From Selenomonas sp. ND2010 (lineage in GTDB: Bacteria; Bacillota; Negativicutes; Selenomonadales; Selenomonadaceae): a DNA stretch of 64,000 bases. The stretch is taken from the NCBI RefSeq assembly GCF_000702005.1, contig NZ_JNKI01000003.1:25500-89499 (forward strand), given 5' to 3'. Within the stretch, counting starts at the first letter, position 1. Every line of letters starts with the position of its first letter. The notes beneath the pieces are model-generated. The model saw nothing but the letters and a program-made list of their open reading frames with translations. It was not told the origin of the DNA and did no database searches. The position numbers and the translations under genes are program-made. Of this stretch, positions 8,723 to 17,568 are shown in pieces.

Positions 8723-8766
8723 AAAAAAAATTTCGCTAGCAGCTTTTACAAGCCCACTAACGAAAT
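8723..8766 (-). terminator. Rho-independent terminator after the DUF2905 gene
   Basis: Stem 8730-8739 with 8757-8766 (ATTTCGYTAG, one G-U pair in the minus-strand RNA), 17-base loop, followed by eight T on the minus strand. It lies just after the stop at 8777. Confidence 0.72.
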
Positions 8767-8776
8767 CTCTTTTTTA

Positions 8777-8986
8777 TCAATGAAACAAATTCGCTATCAC
8801 ACTCAGCACAATGCTGATGATAATACAAGTCACCACAGGAAAATAGAAAGAACCATGTTCGCCCGTGATACTGATATCACCGGGCAGTTTTCCCAGCGGC
8901 AGGAATTTACCGCCAAAATGAAGGATTCCTCCGACCACGACCAGCAATATCCCCATGCCAATAAGCATTTTCCCCAGATCACTCAT
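8777..8986 (-). CDS. DUF2905 small membrane protein
   Basis: 69 residues with two membrane helices (about 7-25 and 48-67) joined by a loop GGKFLPLGKLPGDI, the signature of DUF2905. Function unknown. Its start overlaps the end of the preceding gene by 8 bases, which indicates cotranscription and coupled translation. Confidence 0.82.
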   Translation of the reverse strand: MSDLGKMLIGMGILLVVVGGILHFGGKFLPLGKLPGDISITGEHGSFYFPVVTCIIISIVLSVIANLFH

Positions 8987-9449
8987 TTAACCAACCTCTT
9001 TTCTGCCGCAGCTTTTCATCATGCCGCTCCCAAAAATTCGTATCCTGTGCCAGTGCCTTGGCAAATACATCCCTTTGCAGCATCTGCTGTATTTTCAGCG
9101 TGGCATCATTACAGAAACGCAAATAGCTGAGCGCTAAAAAATCTTCTTTCGCATAAACGATACTAGCTTCATCTGCCGTATCAAAAGGCATCCCCTCAAC
9201 CATTTCCTGATAAGGTTCTTCCTCAGATCCCCCATCATGGGGAAAGAAAGGACTCATCGTCACAAAGACATCTTCGCCATCACCACACTCCAGCCACTCG
9301 GCCTGAATATCATAACAAACATCGCAAATGCGAATCTGCCCATAATACTCCCCACCCGGCAAAATCTCCTGCCAAGCGTCCCGCAACCGTGCCTGCAAAT
9401 CAGCAAAATCCGTAGCTGAAAAATGCTGCCAAATTAACTCGTACGACAT
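8979..9449 (-). CDS. Hypothetical acidic protein
   Basis: 156 residues, acidic, with a CDVCYDIQAEW stretch near 42-52 and a helical C-terminus (LKIQQMLQRDVFAKALAQD). No family is recognised and there is no signal peptide or membrane segment. It begins 10 bases after the DUF262 gene and overlaps the DUF2905 gene, so all three may be on one transcript. Its base composition is like the housekeeping genes and unlike the AT-rich DUF262 gene, so a functional link to that gene is not implied. Confidence 0.65.
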   Translation of the reverse strand: MSYELIWQHFSATDFADLQARLRDAWQEILPGGEYYGQIRICDVCYDIQAEWLECGDGEDVFVTMSPFFPHDGGSEEEPYQEMVEGMPFDTADEASIVYAKEDFLALSYLRFCNDATLKIQQMLQRDVFAKALAQDTNFWERHDEKLRQKRGWLNE

Positions 9450-9458
9450 TTCTTCACC

Positions 9459-11237
9459 TTATTTATCCAATGTATTGTATGCCTTTTTTATAATTTGAGC
9501 CATCAACAATCTTCGCTGCCGTAAAAACTCAGGATAAGCAAGCTGCTCAAAATTCTCTGGTAAAGCATTCTGAGCACACGCAATCTTATATCCAGCCTCT
9601 CCCAACTTTTCTCGATAACGTTCTACATATTCTGCGGGAGGTGCATCAGATATATCTATATTTGTAGCATAATCAAGATAAGTAAAGTTTGCTATCTGAT
9701 TTCTATCACGATTATTGTCATATCCTATTGACTCAAGGTAGTGCTTCGGGAAAATATGATGTTTATCTATGGAGTTCTTATCCCCACTCGTTCCAAGTAC
9801 AAAATACTGCGACAAAGGCGCCGTACTAAATAACATTGGAGTTCCCAACACATTAATAGCGGCAATGTACCCATACCAAGCAGGTGATGTTGCTGATGAA
9901 CTGTTCAATTCAGCAGGCAAAGAATATGCAAAATAATCGTCCGTGAAACGATTCCTTATAACAGTATTTAAATACGCTACAAACTCACCTGCATTATGTA
10001 TATCGCGCAAGTCGGCAAATTGTTTTTCCACTTCCGACTCAGTTGAACCTGTATAAAATCCTGTAATTGTAGCCATAAAAATCCATTTGCGAATTATTTT
10101 TTGCAAATCTACTGATGGGACTTTGTAATCATATTTACCAACTAAATATAGCACATAACTAAATACTACAGCAGCCGATGAAGCCACAATATTTCTTTTT
10201 AAATATCCTGCTGAAGCAAACAAATTCATGAACGCATGCCAATTATTCAAGTTCGTTACTAATTCAAGTGATTTTTTGAAAATCTCAAGATTATCTTCTC
10301 TAACACTTTTTGTAATCTCACCAGTCTTAAGGTTTTTACCACGAAGTAACATATATGCATAACGCAGACGCGCTCTTCTAAAGCCTACCCCCACGGCCAT
10401 ACGAATAAGATGTGAAGGATCCACCTGAATAATCTGATTAAAGGATGTCCCATTGGCTGGTATTCTTGACTCTGCACAAAACTTATTGATTTTATCATGC
10501 ACTTCATTATCGTATACCGCAATAAGCGTCTCTATGAAATTTTTCTCCGTAAGATTCTGTCCACCAGAATTTACACGAACAAAAATATCTGCCACTGCTT
10601 CCTCATCTGCCCTTGCATTAATTTTCAAGGTTGGTAAAGAATAGATGCCAAGATTAAGTAAATCATTGATGTTTTCCTCTATTAAGTCTTCCTCATTCTC
10701 AGTAAGGGCCGGCTCCTCATTCTTCGCACGAGATTCATTGAGCATTTTTATATAGGCTTTTCTCAATTTAGAAATATTATGTTCCTGATCGGCTACAAAA
10801 ATACTACTTATCTCACTAATCCACTCAGAATTACGTTCATAGGCCTGTGTCCACACAGCAAACTCTCGCGTTAAAGGATTAAACGAAATCCGAATCTTCC
10901 GCTCTTTGTAATTTTTATCCTTGATCGTTACACCATACATAGCAGCCAACAATGCTGTCAACCGTTGCTGGCCATCAATTACCAAATCATCAGGCTGTTT
11001 GTACACTTTATCATTTTTACCGATATACCCCGTATTTTCATAATCATCAGGAGATGCCCAAAGCATGATATAGCCAATGGGATAACCTTTCAACATCGAA
11101 TCCAACAGTTCACGAACCTTGTTGTCTTTCCAAACAAACGGCCGTTGTAAATCTGGTAAACCAATACGTCCGTTTTTTACATCTGACAACAAATCAGCCA
11201 CCTTACTTGGAATGTTATCAAATAATTCTTTTCCCAT
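9459..11237 (-). CDS. DUF262 protein with C-terminal HNH motif (GmrSD/SspE-like)
   Basis: About 593 residues. The N-terminal DUF262 domain has the ParB/Srx-like order LPDLQRPFVWK, GYPIGYIMLW and the signature VIDGQQRLTALLA (near residue 80-92), expected to bind and hydrolyse nucleotide. Near the C-terminus IDKHHIFPKHYL is an HNH-type (DUF1524-like) nuclease motif, and NFTYLD follows. This pairing is known from modification-dependent restriction factors (GmrSD, SspE) and related proteins. The ATG at 11237 is chosen because GAGGTG lies 7 bases before it; a second ATG is at 11240. The gene is clearly more AT-rich than its neighbours, a sign of transfer. No partner methylase or dnd/ssp genes are visible. 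Confidence 0.85.
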   Translation of the reverse strand: MGKELFDNIPSKVADLLSDVKNGRIGLPDLQRPFVWKDNKVRELLDSMLKGYPIGYIMLWASPDDYENTGYIGKNDKVYKQPDDLVIDGQQRLTALLAAMYGVTIKDKNYKERKIRISFNPLTREFAVWTQAYERNSEWISEISSIFVADQEHNISKLRKAYIKMLNESRAKNEEPALTENEEDLIEENINDLLNLGIYSLPTLKINARADEEAVADIFVRVNSGGQNLTEKNFIETLIAVYDNEVHDKINKFCAESRIPANGTSFNQIIQVDPSHLIRMAVGVGFRRARLRYAYMLLRGKNLKTGEITKSVREDNLEIFKKSLELVTNLNNWHAFMNLFASAGYLKRNIVASSAAVVFSYVLYLVGKYDYKVPSVDLQKIIRKWIFMATITGFYTGSTESEVEKQFADLRDIHNAGEFVAYLNTVIRNRFTDDYFAYSLPAELNSSSATSPAWYGYIAAINVLGTPMLFSTAPLSQYFVLGTSGDKNSIDKHHIFPKHYLESIGYDNNRDRNQIANFTYLDYATNIDISDAPPAEYVERYREKLGEAGYKIACAQNALPENFEQLAYPEFLRQRRLLMAQIIKKAYNTLDK

Positions 11238-11240
11238 CAT

Positions 11241-11588
11241 TTTCACCTCTTGTAAAATGCCCTGCATTACACTCCGACGCATGCCCCTATATAATCAATC
11301 CTCACCTAACACACATCTTCTACACAACTTACTTTATCAACAATTCAATATTTTCCCTTATTAACTATTTTCATTATAAAAAAGTTAACAAAAGAAAGCA
11401 AATACACCAGTAACAAAAACTACTGCAATAAATTATTTGTAAAATCTAGTGAAGTTGCACTTAATACACATCTGCCCCCACGCAACTGTCAACTAAATCC
11501 TCTAATTACAACTATAAATACCATTTTATATAAAAAACAGCTAACTAATACCCTTTAACCAGTATCAGTCAGCTATTTTCTAACCTAG
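11241..11588. other. AT-rich intergenic region without a recognised gene
   Basis: About 350 bases of low GC between the DUF262 gene and the rRNA methyltransferase. It holds the terminator at 11533-11574 and presumably the promoter of the DUF262 gene (a TATATA lies on the minus strand just upstream of it). I see no convincing small gene or RNA. Confidence 0.5.
11533..11574 (-). terminator. Rho-independent terminator after the 23S rRNA methyltransferase
   Basis: Arms 11539-11551 and 11562-11574 pair over 13 bases on the minus strand (three G-U pairs), with a 10-base loop and six T following. The mismatches on the plus strand show that it works in the minus direction only. Confidence 0.8.
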
Positions 11589-12971
11589 CTAATCATGTGT
11601 TATTTTTTTCTTTGTCAGCAAACATACGCTCTCGACATGCGAAGTGCACGGGAACATGTCCACGGGCTGGACTTTTTCGGCTTGGTAGCCGAGTTCGTCG
11701 AGGATGGCGATGTCGCGGGCGAGGCTGGCGGGGTTGCAGGAGACGTAGACGATGCGGTATGGTTTCATGCTGGCAAAGGTCTCCAGCACCGTCGGCGTAC
11801 AGCCGGCACGCGGCGGGTCGACGACTACGACGTCAGCCCTTACGCCCTGCTTATAAAGCCGCGGCATGACCTGGGTCGCATCGCCGACGATGAATTCGGC
11901 GTTGCGCACGTTGTTGTCCCGGGCATTTTTCTGCGCATCGAGGATAGCTGGTTTGACGATTTCGATGCCGATGACGCTTCTGGCCTTCTGGGCGAGGAAC
12001 AAGGTTATCGTTCCCGTGCCGCAGTAGGCGTCGATGACCGTCTCCTGACCGGTCAAGTTGGCAAATTCCAAGGCCTTGTTGTAGAGCACTTCCGCCTGGG
12101 CGGTGTTGACCTGGAAGAAGGAGCGCGGCGAGATATGGAAGTTCAGGCGGCCGATGCCATCCTGGATGGTGGGACGGCCCCAGAGGAGTTTCGTGTCGCG
12201 CCCCATGATGACGTTATTGTGATAGGTCTGGATATTCTGATGGACACTGACGACCTTCGGCAATTTGGCGCGCAGCATCTTGACGAATTCTTTTTCCCGC
12301 GGCATAGTCTTCGTGGCCGTTACGATGACGACCATAATGTCGCCCTTTTTGCCTACGCGGCCAACGACGTGGCGCAGGACGCCTGTATGCTTGTCCTCAT
12401 TGTAAACGGGGATGTTGAGTTTCGTGACGATTTCACGCACGGCATTGACCACTTCGTTGTTGCCGTCTTTCTGGATATGGCAGTCAGTGGTATCGATGAT
12501 TTCGTGGCTACCCTGGGCGAAGCAGCCGATGATGGTCTTGCCCTTCTCCCGGCCGATGGGGAACTGCATCTTGTTGCGGTAGTTCCACGGCGTTGCCGCG
12601 CCGATTGTCTGCTCCACGAAAAGATCCGGCTGTTTGCCGATGCGCGTGACAGCGTCGATGACCTGCTGGCGTTTGGCCTTGAGCTGGGCCATATAGTCAA
12701 GGTGCTGCAGCTGGCAGCCGCCGCATTTGTCATAGATGCTGCAGATAGGCTCGACGCGGTCGGCGCTCTTGGTGAGGATTTCTTTCACCTGGCCCTTGGC
12801 ATAGGTCTTTTTGACCTCGTCAATGACAGCGATGACCTTCTCCCCGGGCAGAGCATACGGCACAAAGACCGTAAAGTCCTGATAGCGGCCTACGCCTTCG
12901 CCGCTCGTACCGAGCGTCTTGATTTCAATCTCGTATGATTTTCCTTTTTCGACGGGAACTTGTTTTCTCAT
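11589..12971 (-). CDS. rlmD: 23S rRNA (uracil-C5)-methyltransferase, RlmD/RlmCD family
   Basis: About 460 residues in the RumA/TrmA order: an N-terminal TRAM domain (IEIKTLGTSGEGVGRYQDFTVFV), an iron-sulphur cysteine cluster (CSIYDKCGGCQLQH), and a SAM-dependent methyltransferase with DAYCGTGTITLFLA, the catalytic VDPPRAGC and YVSCNPASLARD. It methylates C5 of uridine in 23S rRNA; which uridine(s) cannot be told from sequence alone. The start at 12971 gives the usual N-terminus but has only a weak ribosome site. The upstream region belongs to the right end of an IS607-type element, so the native leader may have been displaced. Confidence 0.92.
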   Translation of the reverse strand: MRKQVPVEKGKSYEIEIKTLGTSGEGVGRYQDFTVFVPYALPGEKVIAVIDEVKKTYAKGQVKEILTKSADRVEPICSIYDKCGGCQLQHLDYMAQLKAKRQQVIDAVTRIGKQPDLFVEQTIGAATPWNYRNKMQFPIGREKGKTIIGCFAQGSHEIIDTTDCHIQKDGNNEVVNAVREIVTKLNIPVYNEDKHTGVLRHVVGRVGKKGDIMVVIVTATKTMPREKEFVKMLRAKLPKVVSVHQNIQTYHNNVIMGRDTKLLWGRPTIQDGIGRLNFHISPRSFFQVNTAQAEVLYNKALEFANLTGQETVIDAYCGTGTITLFLAQKARSVIGIEIVKPAILDAQKNARDNNVRNAEFIVGDATQVMPRLYKQGVRADVVVVDPPRAGCTPTVLETFASMKPYRIVYVSCNPASLARDIAILDELGYQAEKVQPVDMFPCTSHVESVCLLTKKKITHD

Positions 12972-13039
12972 TACGATGGTTTCCGTTACTGAAAACTTAC
13001 AAAAAGCTATAAATTTCATAAGAAAAGCTAACTTTTACG

Positions 13040-13187
13040 TTTCATTCCTCGTTCTTTCCTCGAAAGAGGTATTTCGCGTCCGCTTTTACCGTTCCGAAGA
13101 ACAGACTACTCACGTTTGATGTAACGCTCCAGAGGCTTGAATTCCCGACTAACGAATCGGTACATATCTGCATTGACTTGTTGGTGT
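13040..13187 (-). ncRNA. Probable TnpB-associated guide RNA (reRNA/omega RNA) end
   Basis: The bases just after the tnpB stop are non-coding but structured. On the minus strand they hold AATTCAAGCCTCTGGAGCG, a UUCG-capped hairpin (GTTCTTCGGAAC) and a second hairpin (CCTCTTTCGAGG), ending near GAATGAAACGTAAAAG. TnpB nucleases use an RNA made from the 3' end of their own gene and the element's right end; the flanking DNA serves as guide. The exact end, and so the guide (which would fall at the 5' region of rlmD), is not certain. Confidence 0.5.
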
Positions 13188-14488
13188 CAGCTTGCAGATT
13201 TGGATAGCTCCTCTTCTCCATAGCGTTTGAGATTCAATGCCGCCTGAAAATCACGGTCTATCACATTGCCACAATGCGGGCAGGTATATGTCCTGTTAGA
13301 CAGTTTCAGGTCTTTATTTACATATCCGCACTCGACGCAGGTTTTGGAGCTTGGAAACCAGCGGTCAGCAATAACCACGGGAATTCTTGCCCAATGTGCC
13401 TTGTATTCAATCTGCCTGCGGAATTCATAAAAATTCTGTTCCTGAACTTTTTCAGACAGGTGCTTATTCTTCATCATGCCCTGCACATTCAGATCTTCAA
13501 GGCATATAAACCTTGGCTTTCGGTTTATAATCGTTCTCGTCGCCTGATGTACATAATTGGCTCTGATGTCAGCCAGCCTGTGATTGATTCGTAAAAGTCG
13601 TTTTTCGCTTTTTATAAGGTTGCTTGTTTTGCAGTAACGCTCTCCTTTCTTGTTCATCTGGTATTTTCGCGATACCTGACGCTGCAACCTGCGTCTTTTC
13701 TTTTTGAGTTTCCTTATTGTATGAGACTTATTGATATTTTTGACTACTGTAGAGTCCGAGATTATCGCTAAGTCTTTGATACCTAAATCAATGCCGACAC
13801 CTTCTGTGCAGGAACGTCCCGGCTGTTTACGAATGAAGTTTAATCCTCGCATTGGCTTTAGCGTATAAGAAGTTCTGATTCCTACGGAAAGCCACCAGTT
13901 TTCACCGTCAAAGCTTATCCGTGGTTGGGTGTATCTTCCCTTTACAGGTATTTTCCCCTTTTCAGCAAGCCTTATCCAGTTGAGTCGTTGACGATTCTTT
14001 TTTCTGCTGCCAGCGATATTTTCCAGCTTAACATGCGTAGCTGTGAACTGGATTTTTACATTGTCCTGATAGAAACGAAAGTCGCCATTCTTTTTGCTGC
14101 GAAACTTAGGGTGCCCGTTCATGTCATAGACGGTCGGTTTCCTGTCAATGCGAGTAAAATGTGCCAGCTTCTTGGGTGAATATTTGACATACCCTTTCTG
14201 CCTCTGCCTGCGAAAGAAGTTCTTGTACGCTATGCACAAATCCTTGATAGCCTGCTTGGTTACATTGTTGGATATGCCTAGAAGCCACATGTTTTCTTCA
14301 GAATTACGAAGAACGGTGAACTCCTTGCGAAGGTCATAATTACTTTGAAGTTTTCTGCCTTCTCTGAAATTATCCATCTGCTTATCTAAAGCCCAATTAT
14401 AGGCAAACCTCGAAGCTCCCGCAAACTGAAACAGTTTCATTTTCTGTTTGTTGTTCGGCAACAGCCGTATCCTGACCGACTTTATCAT
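13187..14488 (-). CDS. tnpB: IS607/IS605-type TnpB RNA-guided nuclease
   Basis: About 433 residues, full length for TnpB. N-terminal part: MIKSVRIRLLPN, FAGASRFAYNWAL. The split RuvC nuclease is complete: Asp in GIDLGIKDLAI, Glu in CLEDLNVQGM, and the last Asp in DRDFQAALN. A four-cysteine zinc finger lies between (CVECGYVN and CPHCG). A very basic segment (KLKKKRRRLQRQVSRK) precedes it. The active-site residues are all present, so this is not a nuclease-dead TldR-like protein. The ATG at 14488 gives the standard start; the frame also offers GTG at 14500. It overlaps the end of the tnpA remnant. Confidence 0.93.
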   Translation of the reverse strand: MIKSVRIRLLPNNKQKMKLFQFAGASRFAYNWALDKQMDNFREGRKLQSNYDLRKEFTVLRNSEENMWLLGISNNVTKQAIKDLCIAYKNFFRRQRQKGYVKYSPKKLAHFTRIDRKPTVYDMNGHPKFRSKKNGDFRFYQDNVKIQFTATHVKLENIAGSRKKNRQRLNWIRLAEKGKIPVKGRYTQPRISFDGENWWLSVGIRTSYTLKPMRGLNFIRKQPGRSCTEGVGIDLGIKDLAIISDSTVVKNINKSHTIRKLKKKRRRLQRQVSRKYQMNKKGERYCKTSNLIKSEKRLLRINHRLADIRANYVHQATRTIINRKPRFICLEDLNVQGMMKNKHLSEKVQEQNFYEFRRQIEYKAHWARIPVVIADRWFPSSKTCVECGYVNKDLKLSNRTYTCPHCGNVIDRDFQAALNLKRYGEEELSKSAS

Positions 14489-14877
14489 CTGAATCACCAC
14501 CCACTAATTCCTGAATCATCTTCTTCGCCTTGGGTCTTGTAACCCCTTCTTCTTGTAATTGATTCCAGAACCAACTTCAATGATTATTTCAAAGGGCTGC
14601 CCCTGTGCGTATAGATATGTTCTCAGATTTTCTACCTGTCGCTCAAGGTCATCTTTTTGCTTGGGACTTGATACTCTGCAATAGCCGATAACTTTTTAGG
14701 AGCCGTTTGAATGCCCGTCACAGCATTTAATTGGTCTTCTGAGTAATATCTGTAGCCGTTTGACGAAGTGTGATGCGGATGGAGTTTTCCGCTCCTGTCC
14801 CAATTTCTCAGGGTTTGCGGAATGACTCCGATGATTTTAGCAAACTTGTTGATAGTATAGTATTCCAAGTTCATCAC
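14470..14877 (-). pseudogene. tnpA: IS607-type serine transposase TnpA, frameshifted and internally deleted
   Basis: The first 55 or so residues are the MerR-like HTH of IS607 TnpA (YTINKFAKIIG, PQTLRNWDRSGKL, NGYRYYSEDQL). Then the frame is lost at a run of five A (plus-strand TTTTT 14693-14697). The other frame continues with IGYCRVSS (catalytic serine), KQKDDLERQVENLR and EVGSGINYKKKGLQDP. It then breaks again, and a third frame gives KAKKMIQELV, which resembles the normal C-terminus. Roughly 100 central residues are missing. A functional transposase is therefore not possible from this copy. Confidence 0.82.
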
Positions 14878-14979
14878 CTCAATACTATTGCATCAATAAG
14901 TTGTAATATAATCAAGAATATTTTATAACTATTTATAACTTTATTTCATCTGTTAAAAGCCTCTTTCTTTCAATCCTGC

Positions 14980-15639
14980 TTAAAATTCCAGCTTTGCAAA
15001 AAGCTCCATTGGGGTATCCAATAGCACTTTGGCGCCGGTTTCCACGAGCTCCTTCCGCGGACGGAAGCCCCAAGTTACGCCAACGGGCAAAAAGCCTGCG
15101 TTGCGAGCGGTCTCCATATCAACGCTCGTATCGCCGAAGTAGGCGACCTCCACTGGCTTGACGCCCATCTTGTCCGCAATTGCGAGCACCTTTTGCGGAT
15201 CTGGCTTGCGTGGCAAGCCCGGGCGATCGCCGATGATTTCCACAAAGGTATGCTTTGCCAAAAGTTTTTGGCAGACTTCGTCCGCCGCCGACTGATGCTT
15301 ATTGGTACATATTCCCAGCGGAATGTTTTTTTCCTGCAACGTCTGGAGCATTTCCGCAATGCCGGCATAACACTTTGTCTTGTGCGTCAAGTTTTTGTCA
15401 TAGCAGGCCTTATAGCGTGCCAACGCTTCATCGACAAAGGAAGAATCCTTGGCTTTGTCCTGCGGCAGGCAGCGCTCGATAAGCTTGCGCGAGCCATTGC
15501 CGACAAAATAACGGTATTCCTCAATGGTATGCGCGGGAAACCCGTAGCTTGCCAGCATTTCATTGGCACTGTCGCCTAAATCTGCCAGCGAATCAATAAG
15601 CGTGCCGTCCAAATCAAAGATTGCTGCTTTATACTTCAT
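14980..15639 (-). CDS. gph: HAD-family phosphatase, phosphoglycolate phosphatase-like
   Basis: 219 residues with the HAD motifs in order: FDLDGTLIDS (9-18, nucleophile Asp), TNK (motif II), RKPDPQKVL (motif III Lys), and YFGDTSVDMETA (motif IV). The helical cap follows motif I, as in the Gph/PGP subfamily. The reaction is probably hydrolysis of 2-phosphoglycolate or a similar small phosphate ester. AGAGGCG precedes the ATG. It ends 340 bases before tnpB's remnant and begins 18 bases after a thioesterase gene, so the two are likely cotranscribed. Confidence 0.88.
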   Translation of the reverse strand: MKYKAAIFDLDGTLIDSLADLGDSANEMLASYGFPAHTIEEYRYFVGNGSRKLIERCLPQDKAKDSSFVDEALARYKACYDKNLTHKTKCYAGIAEMLQTLQEKNIPLGICTNKHQSAADEVCQKLLAKHTFVEIIGDRPGLPRKPDPQKVLAIADKMGVKPVEVAYFGDTSVDMETARNAGFLPVGVTWGFRPRKELVETGAKVLLDTPMELFAKLEF

Positions 15640-15656
15640 GGTATCGCCTCTTTTTC

Positions 15657-16064
15657 TCAGTCCACCAATGCCATCTTAGCCGTCCCCTCGGCGGTAACCG
15701 TGCCATCCGCCAGGGCAATCGTCGCCTTCATGTTGACAAAGCTGCCGCGGCGCGATTCTTCCCAGCCCGTAATCACGAGCTGCTCCCCCACCGGCGTCGG
15801 TTTACGATAGCGCACATCAAGCCGCGCCGTTACCGCCTTTTCCCCGGCCGAATAGAGATAGCCGCCCATAGCTTCGTCCAGCATCGTCGTGACAATACCG
15901 CCATGCACGACTCCTTCATAGCTCTGATATTCGTGCGGCAGGGTCTTTTCGGCCACATACTTTTCCTCGGCAAAATGGAAATCGAGATGCAAACCGATGG
16001 GATTATCCGGGCCGCAGGCAAAGCAATAGGTTTCTCCTGGCAATTTTTCTTTCAAGCTTGGCAT
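15657..16064 (-). CDS. PaaI-family hotdog thioesterase
   Basis: 135 residues with one hotdog domain: CFACGPDNPIGLHLDF at the start, EGVVHGGIVTTMLDEAMGG (about 49-67, the HGG and Asp/Glu of the active site) and the beta strands TARLDVRYRKPTPVGE. Members hydrolyse acyl-CoA thioesters. The N-terminal CxxCG is common in this subgroup. AAGGAG precedes the ATG. The substrate is unknown. It lies just before gph in transcription. Confidence 0.85.
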   Translation of the reverse strand: MPSLKEKLPGETYCFACGPDNPIGLHLDFHFAEEKYVAEKTLPHEYQSYEGVVHGGIVTTMLDEAMGGYLYSAGEKAVTARLDVRYRKPTPVGEQLVITGWEESRRGSFVNMKATIALADGTVTAEGTAKMALVD

Positions 16065-16085
16065 GGTGTTCTCCTTTCTAAAATA

Positions 16086-16111
16086 GAATACGCCTTCCCC
16101 GCAGGGAAGGC
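16086..16111 (-). terminator. Terminator after gatB
   Basis: 8-bp GC-rich stem 16092-16099 with 16104-16111 (GCCTTCCC/GGGAAGGC), 4-base loop, followed on the minus strand by GTATTCTATTTT. The T-run is interrupted, so strength is moderate. Confidence 0.6.
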
Positions 16112-16128
16112 TGATATTCCAAGTTATG

Positions 16129-17568
16129 TCAGTTCAGTTTCTCGGCCAGCAGTTTGTTGACCATCTGCGGGTTGGCTTTGCCCTTCGAGGCCTTCATGAC
16201 CTGACCGACAAGCGCGCCGATGGCTTTCTTGTTGCCGCCCTTGTAGTCGTCAACAGCCTTCTGGTTATTGGCGATAACTTCATCGACAATGCCTTCGATG
16301 GCTTTCGTATCGGTAATCTGTACGAGGCCCTTGTCCTTGACGATTTTTTCCGGGCTGTCCGGATTCGTCCACATTTCCTTGAAGACTTTCTTCGCAATCT
16401 TACCGGAAATCGTATCTTTCATGATCAGCTGAATCATTTCGCCCAGGCGTTTCGCGTCAACCGGGGATTTGCTGATGTCGATACCAGCGGCGTTGAGTTC
16501 CTTGGAAAGGTCGCCCATAATCCAGTTAGCGGCCAGTTTCGGGTCAGCGCCCTCAGCGATGACAGCATCGAAATACTCAGCCATTGCACGTGAGCTCGTG
16601 ATGATGCCGGCATCGTAATCCGACAAGCCGTATTCGCTCTCGAGACGGGCACGGCGGGCATCCGGGAGCTCCGGCAGCTCGCTGCGGTACTTCTCGATGG
16701 TCTCCTCGCTCGTGACGATTGGCGGCAGGTCCGGCTCCGGCATATAGCGGTAGTCATGCGCATTTTCCTTGCTGCGCATGGAAAGCGTGATGCCGCGAGC
16801 TGGGTCAAACGTACGGGTTTCCTGTACGATATGTCCGCCATCCTCGAGAACCTCTTCCTGACGCTCAATCTCGTAGTTGATAGCATCTTCGAGGTTCTTG
16901 AAGGAGTTGATGTTTTTCATCTCCGTACGGGTGCCGAGCTCCTTGGAGCCGACCGGACGCAGGGAAACGTTGATGTCAGCACGCAGGTTGCCCTCCTCCA
17001 TGCGGCAGTTGGAAACATCGATGTACTCCATGATGGATTTGATTTTCTCCATGTAGGCACGCGCTTCTTCCGCCGAGCTCATATCCGGCTCGGAGACAAT
17101 CTCGAGGAGAGGTACACCGGTACGGTTGTAGTCAACGTTTGACGAGGACGAATCCTTGATGGTCGTTCCCGAGTGAACGAGCTTGCCCGCATCTTCCTCC
17201 ATGTGGATACGCGTCAGGCGGATGCGTTTTTTCTTGCCCTCGACATCGATATCGACCCAGCCATGCTCAGCAATCGGCAGGTCGTACTGAGACGTCTGCC
17301 AGTTTTTCGGCAGGTCCGGATAGTAGTAGTTCTTGCGATCAAACTTGCTGTACTTGTTGATTTCGCAGTTCGTAGCAAGACCAGCCTTGATACCGAATTC
17401 TACGACGCGCTTGTTGATGGTCGGCAGTACGCCTGGCATGCCAAGGCAGACCGGGCAGACATGAGTATTCTGATCCGCACCGAAGGTCGTGGCACAGCCA
17501 CAGAAGATTTTCGTATTGGTTTTCAGTTCACAATGTATTTCAAGACCGATTACGGCTTCGTATTTCAT
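16129..17568 (-). CDS. gatB: Aspartyl/glutamyl-tRNA amidotransferase subunit B
   Basis: 479 residues. The family opening [13 protein letters not shown], the zinc cysteines CGC and CPVCLG, and [17 protein letters not shown] are all present, followed by the C-terminal YqeY-like tail that binds tRNA. With GatA and GatC it converts Glu-tRNA(Gln) and/or Asp-tRNA(Asn) to the amide form. The ATG overlaps the gatA stop by one base (TGATG), and GGGAGG lies 9 bases upstream. Last gene of the operon. Confidence 0.97.
   Translation of the reverse strand: MKYEAVIGLEIHCELKTNTKIFCGCATTFGADQNTHVCPVCLGMPGVLPTINKRVVEFGIKAGLATNCEINKYSKFDRKNYYYPDLPKNWQTSQYDLPIAEHGWVDIDVEGKKKRIRLTRIHMEEDAGKLVHSGTTIKDSSSSNVDYNRTGVPLLEIVSEPDMSSAEEARAYMEKIKSIMEYIDVSNCRMEEGNLRADINVSLRPVGSKELGTRTEMKNINSFKNLEDAINYEIERQEEVLEDGGHIVQETRTFDPARGITLSMRSKENAHDYRYMPEPDLPPIVTSEETIEKYRSELPELPDARRARLESEYGLSDYDAGIITSSRAMAEYFDAVIAEGADPKLAANWIMGDLSKELNAAGIDISKSPVDAKRLGEMIQLIMKDTISGKIAKKVFKEMWTNPDSPEKIVKDKGLVQITDTKAIEGIVDEVIANNQKAVDDYKGGNKKAIGALVGQVMKASKGKANPQMVNKLLAEKLN

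Larger units (their letters stand above)
13040..14940 (-). mobile_element. IS607-type insertion element with defective tnpA and intact tnpB
   Basis: The element comprises a broken IS607 TnpA (14470-14877), TnpB (13187-14488), and a structured right end. The left end is taken near 14940, where the AT-rich sequence contains repeats of TATAACT. Both boundaries are estimates because IS607 elements have no inverted repeats and make no target duplication. Confidence 0.7.

Noticed and set aside
11595-12938. Long plus-strand open frame of 447 codons across the rRNA methyltransferase gene
   Set aside because: Its translation is rich in Asp, Val, Arg and His without domains. It is the antisense shadow of rlmD, whose motifs are all present on the minus strand.
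13187-14488. TnpB as a nuclease-dead TldR-type regulator
   Set aside because: All three RuvC acidic residues and the zinc finger are present.
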